Position numbers and translations under genes: made by a program. From Antitrichia curtipendula (Eukaryota; Streptophyta; Bryopsida; Hypnales; Leucodontaceae): a DNA stretch of 64,000 nucleotides. Below the pieces are notes generated by a model. That model had not been told where the DNA came from. It ran no database searches and was given only the letters and a program-made list of their open reading frames with translations. Positions 35,162 to 46,965 of this stretch are shown here, piece by piece (position 1 is the first letter of the stretch; every line of letters starts with the position of its first letter). Where the stretch lies: contig OX579640.1 of the NCBI GenBank assembly GCA_951230915.1, positions 25,316,981-25,380,980 on the forward strand, in the 5' to 3' direction.

Positions 35162-35372
35162 AATTGTAAGAACCGCCTGTCCGCCCGACAGGTTTTAGGT
35201 CGGCCCTTCCGCCGTCTGCCGTCCGCTGTTCGGACGGTCCAGATTCCCGTCCGCCGACCGCCCATCCGTTGATCCGATGGCCTATATTCCCGTCCGCCCG
35301 TCCGTTGTTCGGACGGACCAGATTCCCGTCCGCCGTCCGCTGTTCCAATGGCCCAGTTGGCCGTCCGCGTGA
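35162..35372. promoter_or_regulatory. GTCCG array 2, upstream of the transposase
   Basis: A run of CCGTCCGCC/GTTCGGACGG phrases separates the RING gene from the transposase, whose ATG is about 290 bp further on. CTATAAATCA at about 35072 is a TATA-like sequence, but it sits before the array. The array has no coding potential. Confidence 0.6.
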
Positions 35373-35662
35373 CCGTTGTGGGAGGATTTTTTTTTTCCTA
35401 TATTCAACGGTCACATATAGATGAAGACTATAAGAGTCCTGAAATTGACATTTGCAAACATTCCTAAAAAACTGAACGTTAAGATTTCCAAGGGCTAGGC
35501 GTTGCAATTTTTTGTGTTCCTTGCTTGGTAATGCATAGTTCAGTGGAAAGGGGGGCCTTGTTTTCCAAGGCTTTGTGCATAAACATTTGAATGATTTTAC
35601 CCAATTGTTATCATTATGTTTTGAATTTAGGGTTTCAATACACAGAGCCTAAAACAGCCACC

Positions 35663-38600
35663 ATGACCAAGGATTGGTTTTCTTGGTACGAAACCCTATC
35701 AAATGAAAAAGTACAATGCAAGGCTTGCAAATTGGTATTTGCCAAGAAGCCGGTCCGTATGTTTAGTCATTTGGGATATGCAAGCACATCGGAGAGTCGT
35801 GGCAAAGGAATCAGCCTTTGTACTCAAATGACATCTGAAGTTCAAGGTCTATTTGTTCGTTGCAATGGAGTGATTCCACAAAGAGGTACTCCACACAATG
35901 TGGATGGCAACGACACACCTATGCCTATAGTTGTTCGTACTATGTCAAATGCGAGAGACACTGTGAACTCTACCAAAGAAGACTCATGCACGGCACCAGA
36001 GGAATATGTTGGTGGTTCTTCCCAAGAAAATCCAAGTACACAAGCATCAGGTGGACGTGGAACTCAGTGGACATCAAGCAATAGGCCTCAAAGACAGAGT
36101 AGGCTAGTAGAGGGATTCGACGAAGCAAATAAACGCATTTTGAATGCAATGTGGGCCAATTTCTTTTTTGCGGCAAACATACCATTTGCTGTATCCCGAA
36201 ATCCAGCCTTCAAAGAAGCAATGAAAAAAACGGCAGAGTTTCACCAACCTTATAGCCCACCATCATACCATGGTCTACGTCATAAATTGCTTTACCAAGC
36301 AAAGATAGACTTAGAGGTCAATCTTCGTAAGCGGACAGAAACCAGTATTAGGAAGTTTGGAACCACATTGTCTATTGATGGATGAACCTCGGTTTCGAAT
36401 CGGCCATTGATAAATGCTATGCTTGTGTCATCCGCGGGTGAGCAATTCCTAGGATCGGTGGATACAACTGGGAAAACAAAAGATGCTCCATATTTGGCCT
36501 CTATATTAGAGAGTTTTATAGAACAAGTGGGCCCTGCAAACGTAGTGCAGGTGAGTACAGATAATGCGGTTGTAAATCCAGCAGCATGGAGTTTGGTATC
36601 TACTACCTATCCCCACATTTTTTTCCAAGGTTGTGTGGTGCATGCCTTGAATTTGTTGCTAAATGATTGGGCAAACGAACAATGAATTGATGACGTCGTG
36701 AAAGATTCCCGAAAGATAGTCAAATTCTTCAAGAAAAGGCACATGCCGCTTGCGATACTTCGGAAATATTTGACGCAGTACAACTTGTTGTTGGCGGTGG
36801 AAACAAGATTTGCCTTGAATTACAACATGGTTGCACGTATGCTCAAGGTGAAAGCACAATTGCAACAAACTGTGACGGACCCGCAATGGGAGGAATATGC
36901 TAGAAAGCACTCGCGAAAATCCAAAACTCGTTTAGAATCCGAACGGGTGAAGAAGACCATTCTAAGTGGGCATTTTTGGCGCCGTTGTCAAAATTTTGAA
37001 GATGTGACAGCTCCAATTGTCAATGCTCTTCGTGATTTGGATGCGAAGACACCATGCATGGGCAAGGTGTTACATATTATGAGGAAACTAGAGAAGCACG
37101 TCCTCGCTTTAGACAAAGAGCCTTTTTGTTTGGCTTTGGACAAAGCCATCCCGTTGGTGAAGGCGTTCTACGAACGACGTGATATGGTGAAGGCCGATTT
37201 ACATTATGTAGGAGCACTTTTGAATCCCTACCTTCTTGAAGACAAAGAACTAGCCGACGACACCAATGCCATGGCTGCATGCAAGCGCGTTTTGATGCAA
37301 ATATGTACACCTTTAGAGTATACGAAGGTGGTGAAGGAATTTGTAGCCTTCCGCCATAGGGAACCTCCGTTCTACAACATGTTGGATCCGGGTGAACAAC
37401 AATTGTGGGCGCATGCTTGGTGGGATTTTGAGGGCGCGTGTGGGAAGCTCATTTCTCCAATTGCCAAGAGGATTTTGGCCCAACCGGTATCATCGTCTTC
37501 ATGTGAACAAAATTGGAGTAGCTATTCTTTTGTTCACAACAAATATCGGAACAAGTTGAAGCCACAAAGAGCACAGGATTTGGTATATGTGTATACCAAT
37601 TCCAAAGTCCTCGGTGCATCAAAGCAAAATGACGAGAAGAAGTGGTACGATGAGAACCTTGAGTCGGAGGATTTGGCCTTGTCTTCATCGGAAGACAAGG
37701 GTGGTGAATCCGGTGAAGAAGTTGATCCCTCATGGACGATGAAGATGACCATGGCATCCGCAATTTCGATGATGAACCGCTTCGAAGCCCACCTCATTAT
37801 GATGCAGACATCGGAGATCATTGTGAAGACCCTTACAAGTTTCCGTCGGATGAGGACGGCTGTGAATATGACGAAGGTGGACCTTCCATAGCTAAATACT
37901 TAGATGGAACCGGGTTGTTACGTAGTGAAAACATTCTAGCAAATAGAGAAAATACTCATGCGAAGGTAGCGGAGGAAGATGAGGAAATGGTTATAGGTGA
38001 TGAAACTCCCCAAATGGATGAAGTGATTCGAATTCCTGAGTGTCCATCCATGACAACGGTAGGAGCGGAAGAAAATGATCAACACGAAGACATGAGAGAG
38101 TGTGGGGTGAAGTCCCACACAAATGTGGTCAACTAGAGTATTGAATTACCAGAGGCATTGACAAGTGAAACTATTGGACTTTTTGGCATTCAAAATGCCC
38201 AAGCACCTCGAATAGAGGGAAGTCAAGATCCATGTGTATTGGAGTCTGTGTGCCCAATGCCATACCGCAACGCCAAAGACATGAAGCACCTCGTGCGAGA
38301 TCCTCAATTACCATCACGTAACGGTCCTCGACATGCACTATATACAAGCGGTAGCACGACTTTGAATGGTCCTGGAGACTCACGGTTCAAAGAACAACAT
38401 TTGAGCAATTTGAAAGAATTGCACATTGGAGCCAATCCCAATCCATCTGTTTCATCAGACAACGATGATGTGCAATCATTGGAGTCTATGTTTCGTCGAT
38501 TTTCTGGCCATGCAAAGCATTCTCCGATCAAATTTTCAAACCCTACAGTGGAAGCTTTGTCCGCAGAGAAGACAAACATTCCAGGAGGTTCGGAAGCACG

Positions 38601-38919
38601 TCCACCCGCGGTGAAGGAGTCCAAAAAAGCTAAGAGGAAAAGAATAATGGAGCCTTTTGCAATCTCTCCATTGAAAAAACAAAATGTAGGTAGAACCCCC
38701 CTTGATGTAAGTCTGCCTCTAACTAAGCGAAAGGTGAAACCAATCCACGATCTTAAGGGAGGTATTGGAAAGTCTCTACTAAAAGTCAAAAGGGATCATA
38801 AGTTAGGTAGACCAGTGAGATCAAGCACATTGAAACAAGTACAAGAAGAAGGAAGGAAGATTGTACAATCTTCATCAGATAGTATGCAAAATTCATCCAG
38901 TGACGATGGGATACAATAG
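35663..38919 (+). pseudogene. hAT transposase (DUF659 and hAT dimerisation), broken
   Basis: The ATG at 35663 has a strong context (GCCACCATGA). The N-terminus carries a BED-like finger (CKACKLVFAKKPVRMFSH). The DUF659/RNase-H-like core has the first acidic block SIDG just before a TGA at 36383, where the family has Trp. It continues PLINAMLVSSAGEQFLGSVD, VSTDNAVVN and GCVVHALNLLLNDW. A second TGA is at 36683. The C-terminal dimerisation region is SSSCEQNWSSYSFVHNKYRN near 37490-37560. Near 37725 the meaningful frame shifts and continues as an acidic, then basic tail (MDDEDDHGIRNFDDE onward; TAG at 38134) to 38919. The tail may be a fused second protein. This copy cannot make active transposase. 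Confidence 0.85.
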
Positions 38920-39138
38920 GTCATAGTAGCGGGGCTGAAGTCAAAGGAGATAGTGACTATCAACCATAGTTTATAAAGATTGAGAAGTTGTAAACTTGGG
39001 TGTTTAGTTTCTTCCCCTAAACACATTATGTTATGACAATTCATTGTTTGAACTTTAAGTTTGTAATACAAATTTGCTCATTCATGTTGTGCACACCATC
39101 AAAATTTTGTTTTTTCAAATACCTTAAAACTAGCGAAG

Positions 39139-39354
39139 ACCGTTTGTCCGCCTGTCCGCCTTGTGGCCCGTCCGTGCCTTGGTCACTTCCGTCCGATGGG
39201 CGGACGGTCCGACCGCCTGTCCGCCTGGTGGCCCGTCCGTGCCTTGGTCACATCCGTCCGACGAGTGGACGGTCCGACCGCCCGTCCGCCTGGTGGTCCG
39301 TCCGCGCCTTGGTCACCTCCATCCGACGGGCGGACAGTCCGACCGCCCATCGGA
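39139..39354. promoter_or_regulatory. GTCCG array 3, after the transposase
   Basis: Three near-repeats of GGCCCGTCCGTGCCTTGGTCAC occur at roughly 58-66-bp intervals, with GTCCGCC and GGACGGTCCG between them. It begins about 220 bp after the transposase tail. Unlike the other arrays it heads no recognisable gene. It could mark a deleted gene or act only as a transposase-binding array. Confidence 0.6.
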
Positions 39355-41567
39355 CCATGGTAGTTCATGTTTTTTTCTCATTTAGTGCAGCATAGGATTC
39401 CTGAAATGGCCAGATCATCTCCAAAGAGTGTGCCTTCATGACAACAAGCATCCAATGTGAATACTTCAAAGACATTGAACTCCTCATGGCACCGACATCA
39501 AACTTCATTCTTCAATGTGCACATCATATTTTTAGGTGCAATCTTGAAATTAAACATTTCAATGATATTTTGAAATGACCATCTTGAAAGATCAAAATGA
39601 AATGCTACCTATAGTTCTAAATTTTTGATGATAGATCGTAGATTTAATTATATTCAAAAATTTATTTGGATTTTAATCATATATTACTATATATTGTAAG
39701 ACATCTCAATTTTAAAATAATTGTTTTTATGAAGAAATTTGTCGAAGTAAGCCAAATCCGACTTAATGTCATGAAACTAGAAACAATTGCTATGTACTTA
39801 TATAATACTATTGCATCAAAGTCACGATCTTCTAAGATATTTGTATGCAAAGTTCTAATATAGGATTTAGGATTTAGGGTTTAGGGTTCATGTCATTCAT
39901 ATAAATGTTGTCCAAATTAGAAGTGTATTTTGAAAATGGATGTGATAATATTTTGATGTAATATTAAAAAATCATTTTGGTCATGATAGTATAGATTGAT
40001 ACCTAATTAGTAATTACCTACTTATAAGAAATTGCCCCATTCAATGTCAAATAATGTTGTCAAAAATCATTTGGAGTTATATAACTTATATGTTGCGGAC
40101 TTGCGGTCTTGCGGAGTGCGGATCATGAAGTTAGAAAAAGCATATAGAGTTGTCTTATGTCTCTAGAATTCAAAATTCTTTATTCAAAATTGATATCAAA
40201 GAATATTAATTGTCTATTAGAATATTTTTTTCATTGGGATTAACAATTCTTCAATTCTTCCAAAAGTTATTAGCGTATTATTTTTCATTTAATAGTGCAT
40301 CAATTTCTACTTCACAAATTTTAAAAAATGAATGTATAGTTCTTTTGAGATTAACCTCTAATTTTCTAAAGTCCCATTGTCCCATCGAGGGACAAAATGG
40401 ATGTAAGATTTTTAGGCAGGCTCCTATGGCCTCAATATTTTTTGTAATTTTCTGAGTTTTTTTGGTATCTTTTAGAATAAATAACTTGAAGTATTCATTT
40501 TTGAATTGAATTCTAAGAGTTAAAATCAAAAAAAAAATTTCATGAGGTCTAGATTCCTTGCTAGAATAATCTCAGAGTGGAAATTAGTATATTTCAATTC
40601 TATCTTACTATCATAGAGCTATTAATGATTTAATTTTTCCTTCGATCTTGAATCTACTTCTATCTAACAATTTTTTAATGAGTGAAAACTAAGTGTTTCT
40701 TTTTTAAAATCTTTTTTTTAGATTCTCAACTCAATTATTTATCATATAAAATTAGACATTCACCATCACTAGAGTAGCCTTTTTTAGTTAAAAAGGTTCA
40801 TCGCAAAAAAATGTAGTTAAGCAAGGTGCCAACTGCCAAGGTGCCTAAAAAGTAGGGGTTAAACATTTCACATTTAATCATTTATTCATAACTCAATTGC
40901 CTAAATTTTGGCTAAAATGCACAAGGTGAAAGACGTACGTGAATATTCCTCAAAGGGTTGAATGACCAAACATCCCAATTTAGAAAAGCTAGAGAAGTAA
41001 ACATTTAATTTTTAAATTCCATGCACAATTGCACATTGGTGAATTCTTTGAGGTATAAATTCATTCAACTAATGTGGGACAATGGTGTTGATAAAGTTAC
41101 ATAAAAACTTTATTGTTGAATTTGTTTAACAAAATATATTCACATAAGAAATTAAAAAATATACTTCAAAGCTTTATTTGCAAACTTGTGCGTGCTATGA
41201 ATTCAAGAAACACCTAAACCCAATCAAGAATCCTCAAGTTAAGTTCTTAATTGAAGATGGTCCATATATTTCTTGAGGAACTTAATTTGCATTTGTTTTC
41301 ATATTTTTAATTAGTTATGATTTCTTACATTTGTAACTTTAGAGTACAATTTAGGATTTAGGTTTTAGGGTATAGGGTTTAGGGTATAGGGTTTAGGATG
41401 TAGGACTTAGTGTATAAAATTGAAGATCATTGCATTAAAAAACCGTTGGAGTTCTATTTAATGATTCAAATTCTTTAAGTAAGAAAGTGAATCTCGATGA
41501 GATTTTTGTCTTTCCCATCCTTGTCATTATTTGCTAGTCGAGGTCGTTTTAGGAGTCAGATGATGCA
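39355..41567. other. Non-coding interior of the hAT element with TTTAGGG-like tracts
   Basis: AT-rich sequence with no protein-like frame. Degenerate TTTAGGG-type tracts lie at 39861-39888 and 41351-41410 (GGATTTAGGGTTTAGGG, TATAGGGTTTAGGGTATAGG). They match the plant telomere unit with interruptions and are too short and interior to be a telomere. Confidence 0.55.
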
Positions 41568-41985
41568 GCCGTCCGCCTGGTCGGACGACCTCGAAAAATC
41601 TCTCAATTTGATCTCCACTTGAGAGGGGCTGTCCGATCAGGCGGATTGCTCAGGTCGGACGACCCAGGGCGGACGGCAGCCGTCCGTTGAGTCGGACGGG
41701 CGGCGTCCGCCTGACTGGACGGTCCTTACAATGCGGACGACTGTCTGTTCACGTCGTCTCGTCCGCCCGATCAGGCGGACGGGCGAAGCGTCCGCCTTCG
41801 ATTTTAGGGCCGAACGGCCCAGAGCGGAAGGCGGCCGTCCGATTCACCGGGGCCGTCCGATGTGTCGGATGGGTGGCGTCCGCTTGATCGGACGGTCCTG
41901 ACGAGGCGGACGATGATCCGTCCGATCAGGCGAACGGTCGAGGCGTCCGCCTTGCATAAAAGAGTCAGACAGCCCGTCCGCTCCT
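41568..41985. promoter_or_regulatory. GTCCG array 4 with TATA box, upstream of the kinase-like gene
   Basis: This is the longest array, dense in GTCCG/CGGACGG in both orientations. CATAAAAG at 41955-41962 is followed by a last GTCCG and, about 240 bp downstream, the kinase-like ATG at 42201. The layout copies array 1 (array, TATA, short leader, ATG). Confidence 0.65.
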
Positions 41986-42200
41986 CACTTTTATCTTCCC
42001 CCTTGTGTCATGCAAGAGAGAGCGGAGAGCTTGGTGGTTTATCCTCCATTGGCTCCTTTCTAAGGGAAGATAAGAGTGTGATTTCTAGGGGATACTTGTT
42101 GCTTTTTTTTTCTACATTTCGTGTATGATCATTTGGCAAATCGTATATTGCCTTGTGGATTAGAAATTGCAAGTGCACTTCTAAACGTGATTTCATCACG

Positions 42201-43685
42201 ATGCCGAGACCAAAGAAGGCTGCGAAGGACAAACGAGTGAAGTCGGACAGTGAGGCGAGTATGGACGCTCCTTCTCTCGCTTGCAAAGCATTTCTCATTG
42301 AATGCATTGTCAAATTTTATGAGTCGGAAACCACTGCGTCGTTGTATACCAAATATGCAAGGTATGAAGACGAGTGCCCAGCTAAATTCAAGGGAGATAT
42401 GGCACAGAAGTTCACGGATGCTTTAAACGTACCCTACTGGATTCATGAAATGGAAAGTAAGGGCTTTCAATAAGTTTTGAAGAACAAGGTCCATGATGCA
42501 TTGTGGAATGCAAAGGTGATCTTAGAGAAGTACGGAAAGCAACACCGCGTAGGTGATGGCGCTTTTGAACAAGTCATTTTGAGGGCAGACTTGTTTGTTC
42601 GCCAGTGCGCCCCTTTTGCAAAGAATCGAAATAGGCGAGGTTCAATGGGTTGGTGGAATAGTGATGAGGGAGTTGTGGAGTTGCAACGTGGGCGACAACA
42701 TCTCTTAGAGCTTCCAGAAACAGCAAGGGTGATTCCACAAGATGATCAAATCCTGAGGGGTGGATACGCAACAATTCGGAGGGTCCGAATTGAAGGATGT
42801 CGTGAGATACCCACATTTTGGGAGTTCGCAACAAAGGTATCTCATCAACAACGCTCACGACTTCAACTCGCAAGGTTGGAACACCAAAACGAGTCAATGG
42901 CAGTGAGAATTCCACATAATGGAGTTATCCGGTTTTCTACTGTTTATGCAACGCAAAACGAAGGGTACTCGTATTGGTGGAATGGCGGAACATTGAGGCA
43001 AATGTTAAAATTGGATAAGGAATATCCCGATAACATTGGCATTCGGTTGGCTTATTCTCAACCGACCCCGGAAGAGGTGACCAAAGCTTTTTTTCTTGGT
43101 CGTTGGAGGAAGAAGCGCACAGAGCTTGCATGGGCATTGGTGCACCTCATGAATGCAGTGCACAGCGCTGGACATTTGCACAATGATCTTTCACTGGACA
43201 ACATTATGTTTCACTTTCCCAATGATGAGTCACGTGTTTACATTGGAGTTTGCGATTGGGGCATGACTACTTTACGTAATGAACCAATGAAGTCCTTGTA
43301 CACGTTCACCTCTCAGAGTGAGCGGACTGAGACCTTGAAAAAGAGGTGGTAGGTGGACCCTTCTATTGCATACTTGCATAGAAGAGATGCGGATGTGTCA
43401 ACGATACTGATTTTATCACGTAAATTGGAGGAATATGCGGTTGGTCGAATAGCTCAAGCCATCAACAATGGTTGCATGTCGGCGGACTATGTGAGCTTAC
43501 ATCGGGAAAATGAAGGACATACAAGATTTAGCCATGAGGATTTGGCAAGAATTTTTCACCTTTACTTGGAGCGCCTTTGTGATTCGGTGATTGATTCTCG
43601 CGGTAGCTTGTCCGAAATCATCCATCGATTTACCAATAATTACAACTGGCCTATTCCGGATGAACACTTCCGCCACTCATATTAG
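42201..43685 (+). pseudogene. hAT-borne protein-kinase-like gene
   Basis: A single frame of 495 codons runs from ATG 42201 to TAG 43683, with internal TAA at 42471 and TAG at 43350 and no frameshift. An N-terminal region of about 190 residues is unrecognised. The kinase-like part has a glycine-rich loop (LRGGYATIRRVRIEG), a candidate ATP-anchoring lysine (FATKVS), a hinge/alpha-D-like WWNGGTLRQML, the catalytic loop HLHNDLSLDNIMFH (HxDxxxxN form) and a DxG equivalent (VCDWG). These are in normal order and roughly normal spacing, so the domain looks catalytically complete apart from the stops. A helical C-terminal part follows. The N-terminus MPRPKKAAK resembles the MPRNSSS start of the opposite gene. 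It could be captured host sequence or a long-standing gene of this hAT family. Confidence 0.7.
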
Positions 43686-44034
43686 TGTCTATGGTGTTAG
43701 TGGACGACATAGAAGTGATAGAACTATAGAAGTATTAGGTAAATGTAGAGGCGAGTACATAAATTTGCATGATTGTGTGCAAGGATTTTCTAGTATATAT
43801 ATGCACCATCAATGTATGCCAATATATGTGCACCCTTATAATTCATATAAAGTTTTGAAATGTTTGTGTATTTTGAAACTTCCAATGTTCAATGTCTATC
43901 ATCTATTTATGCATTCATCATATGTTTTGCTTGAAATCCTTGGATGAAAAGTGCAATGCAACAATTATTGTTGATGGATGTTAGCTTGGTATGGTTGGGT
44001 TCAAAATTGTATAATCAATGTTGAGCACATATAA

Positions 44035-44966
44035 CCCCTAAAAGACCAAAGTCGTTTTTTTGGCAACATAGCGATTTTGGGCAACTCACTACAAATGAAA
44101 TTTATATTTTTTTTCTTTGAAATTTTCATACAACACGTGCCCGAGGAGTAGCTTTAAGGCCCAACAATTTTCATAAATTTTGACTACATGGTTAAAAAGT
44201 TATTGCATGATATGTCGTTTTCAGTCCTTGGTGGGCAGCACGGGCGACGAAAAAACTTCTTCAAAAATCACTTTTTAAGAAAATAAAAATTGAAATTGAT
44301 TCTTTAGATTTACATGTACATGGGAAGCTTTGAATCATTCCATTTAGATCTATGAATCAAAAGTTATGAGGATTCTTAGTTTAAGGGTAGTTATGGAATT
44401 TCAACTCTAAAATAAACTTTGAAGTCTTTTATTTAACTCAATTTTCAATATTTTTGAAAAAAAATAAAAAAATTGGGTGTAGATTGTTTATTACAACATT
44501 ACAACCGTTAGATTGGCATTTTTCAATTCCATAAATTAATTCTTCACAATTTAGTGTTTTGAATCGTTCTCTACCTCTTCCTACTAACTATTTTTTTCCT
44601 ATATGTTGTACAATTCCAAATGATCTGAAAATTTTCAAGCATGTAGCCAACTTGCCTTCAAGAATAAATCCAAAGAGTAACCACCATTTTGGACATTTTT
44701 TCATATAAATGTGACCTTGTGAAGGGCAGCTGCCCGTTTTTTCGCAGGGACAAAAAAAGGATTTTTGTCAATTCAAATACTATTATCTTGCAATCCACAT
44801 GGTGGAAAATTCTGAAATTTTTTCCACATCTTCTTAAACAAGTTTACTACAAGATCCTATGGTTACATGTGTCCAAGAATGTTTTATTTCTAAAATTTGA
44901 CACTAGTATTAGAAATGGCAGTTTTGGAGCATTTTTGGTGAAAACATAGTCAAAAACATTTAGGGG
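44035..44966. mobile_element. CCCCTAAA-end MITE, copy 2
   Basis: The left end CCCCTAAAAGACC and right end CATTTAGGGG are bordered by ATAA on both sides (TTAT when the right flank is read inverted). It is an inverted copy of the element at 5060-5977: the right part (GGCAGTTTTGGAGCATTTTT) matches that copy's left part inverted. It lies between the two convergent genes of the hAT element. Confidence 0.65.
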
Positions 44967-45240
44967 ATAATGATAATAGAATTTCATCGTACGCAAATAT
45001 TTTTTATACTGAAAAGCAATACAGTTGATACTTGAACAATACCGCTATGATGATACCAAGTACTAACGTCCAAATACATTTTAGTACAATATATTTACAT
45101 CAAAATATTTTAGTACGTAAATGCTATTCGCCGAGATGCCGATATTTTTGTATTATGATTGCCACACTCCATAATCCAATGGCAAAAGATTCCAAGGCCC
45201 ACTCGATTGTAAGACAACGACTAAAATAGCTCTACCTACT

Positions 45241-46338
45241 TTACTCGGAATCTGAATGGATGTCATCTCTACGTTTTGGTGGTGTGGAACCGGATCCATA
45301 AGTGCCAAGATATGGTCCTCCGCCCCAAGTGCATCCATAGTCGCTTGGCGTAGCTCCTTGATTGGGATTTTCATAGTAAGGACCTCCAAAAGTTGGAGGA
45401 GGAACTACATCACGGTGCTAAGACCTTCCTTGCCTTGGTTCGACATGACGAGAGCCTGTGTGACGCTCATATGAACCACCCGTAGTAGATCCGGACAAGT
45501 ATTGGGAGCCTCCTTGGCTAGATCCAAAATCATGTGTGGTTCCATGGCTTCTTTATGGGTTGTAATAAGTACCTCGGGGGTCGTTAGCGTAGTGTAAGAC
45601 CCTTTGACCATCTTGTGAACCAGATGCAGTACGATCATGTTGGTAGGACCTGTCATGCCCGTGTTGTTGACCCCGATCCTCCATGCTCCTATGCATAGCT
45701 TCTTGCATTTGTTGATTGAACTCGATGTCTTCCCGAGCTTCTTGACGCTCATGTCCCACTGTAAATGTTACGGGTGCTGGATTGTCTTCTATATCGTCGT
45801 CGTCCGACCATTCATCCTTAGCATCCGGCAATACAACCGGCGGAAATCCAAACTGCCCTCGATTGGACCACATTCGCATACAATCGCTCGGTTGAGTCCA
45901 ATTCGTATAAATAACAGCGTTAGTGCGCTTCATATGGTCAACATTTTTCCCGTAAATTGTGCGCCAGTCTACATCTTTGTGGAGTACAATCTCTGCCCAA
46001 ACCATGGCCATGTTTGAATAATTCATAACATTTGGTTTGGAATCAGGCAGCTCAGCGCACCGCGTTACTTCCTCGTATCGATGCACAAAGTGTTGTCTCT
46101 CACACGTGGAAATTTGTCCTTCCCAGCGTTGAACTTGTTTGTCTGCTCTTTCTTGTGACCACATTTTGGAGACGTGCGTCATTTTGACGTACTTTTTGCA
46201 CATTGTGCAGTCCCAAACCTTCTTGGGCTCTTCTTCCCATCCAGTTTTAGCTACATACATTGGATTTGCCCAATCTCCCCAGTTCATGTCCTGGGATTTG
46301 CCTTTGTTACTGGACCTTGAACTACTATTGCGAGGCAT
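45241..46338 (-). pseudogene. hAT-borne C2CH-finger protein, related to the RING gene's N-terminus
   Basis: On the minus strand, ATG 46338 to TAA 45241 is one frame of 366 codons with stops at 45553 (TAA) and 45418 (TAG). The N-terminal third contains WDCTMCKKYVKMTH, then TCERQHFVHRYEEV, NYSNMAMVWAEIVLHKDVDW. This aligns block by block with the RING gene (CKKYVKMYH, NCKDGHFVHRSLEV, NYSMASMVYAELIL, KVDWST). It defines a C-x2-C, H, C-x3-H-x2-H finger-like domain. The C-terminal half is disordered (acidic, then His/Gln/Gly/Tyr-rich repeats such as GGPYLGTYGSG). No enzyme domain follows. A DNA-binding accessory role in transposition is plausible but inferred. Confidence 0.7.
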
Positions 46339-46607
46339 GATAACCTTGATTAAAATGAAATGATTTGATGACAAAGTTCACATGAATCTTTAGAACAACT
46401 GAACAAAACGTTTGACACTTGCCAATGAAACGAGGTGAAGTTGTTAACAAGGCCTTCAAAACCAAGTAATCACCAAAATAATTTGCAATTCAGTATCCGA
46501 GCACAATCGTTCACGCACCAAAACGAAAGGGGCGCGCAGAGCCACTGAGAGGCACTGGATCACCCACTCCGCAAGGGAAACGATTGTGAGGAATGAGCCG
46601 TCCACTG

Positions 46608-46955
46608 CGCTATTTATGGCGTCCAAAGGCGGACCAGGCAATGCGGACGTCTACGTGCGAATCGGACGGCCCAGAATCGGACGGGCAGATCGCGCGGACG
46701 TCCCGTCCGCACGTGCCCGTCCACAAGATCCGACCGCGCGATCTCGTCCGCACGATCGCGTCTGCGAGCTCGACGCCCTGTCCGCCCGAGGGCCCGTCTG
46801 CGAGATCCCGTCCGCGGGACTGTCCGCGAGCCTCCTGACCGCGCGGACGAACCGACCGATCAGACGTTCCAACCGATCGGACGGCCCGTCCAGGGATGTC
46901 AAAAGACGTCCGGGGGTCAGCGTCCACGTCCGCCGGACGTGGACGCGGACGTCCT
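46608..46955. promoter_or_regulatory. GTCCG array 5 (right end) with TATA box
   Basis: Dense CGGAC/GTCCG motifs run up to the right terminal repeat. On the minus strand ATAAATAG (46610-46617) lies about 270 bp before the ATG at 46338, so this end array doubles as the promoter of the minus-strand finger gene, mirroring array 1 at the other end. Confidence 0.7.
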
Positions 46956-46965
46956 GTCAACCCTG

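Larger units (their letters stand above)
30792..46965. mobile_element. 16.2-kb hAT transposon with cargo genes
   Basis: The left end CAGGGTTGAC (30792-30801) is repeated inverted as GTCAACCCTG at 46956-46965. The bases just outside are an exact 8-bp duplication, TTCAAAGT at 30784-30791 and 46966-46973. CAGGG-type termini with 8-bp duplications define the hAT superfamily, and a hAT transposase lies inside (35663-38919). Other contents are a RING gene, a kinase-like gene, a second finger gene on the opposite strand, five GTCCG arrays, and a nested MITE (44035-44966). Most hAT elements are 2-5 kb, so this one is unusually large. The perfect duplication points to a fairly recent insertion, yet all four genes carry stop codons. 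Confidence 0.92.

Noticed and set aside
41351..41410. A chromosome end or true telomere array
   Set aside because: Only a few degenerate TTTAGGG-like units, inside a transposon and flanked by ordinary sequence.
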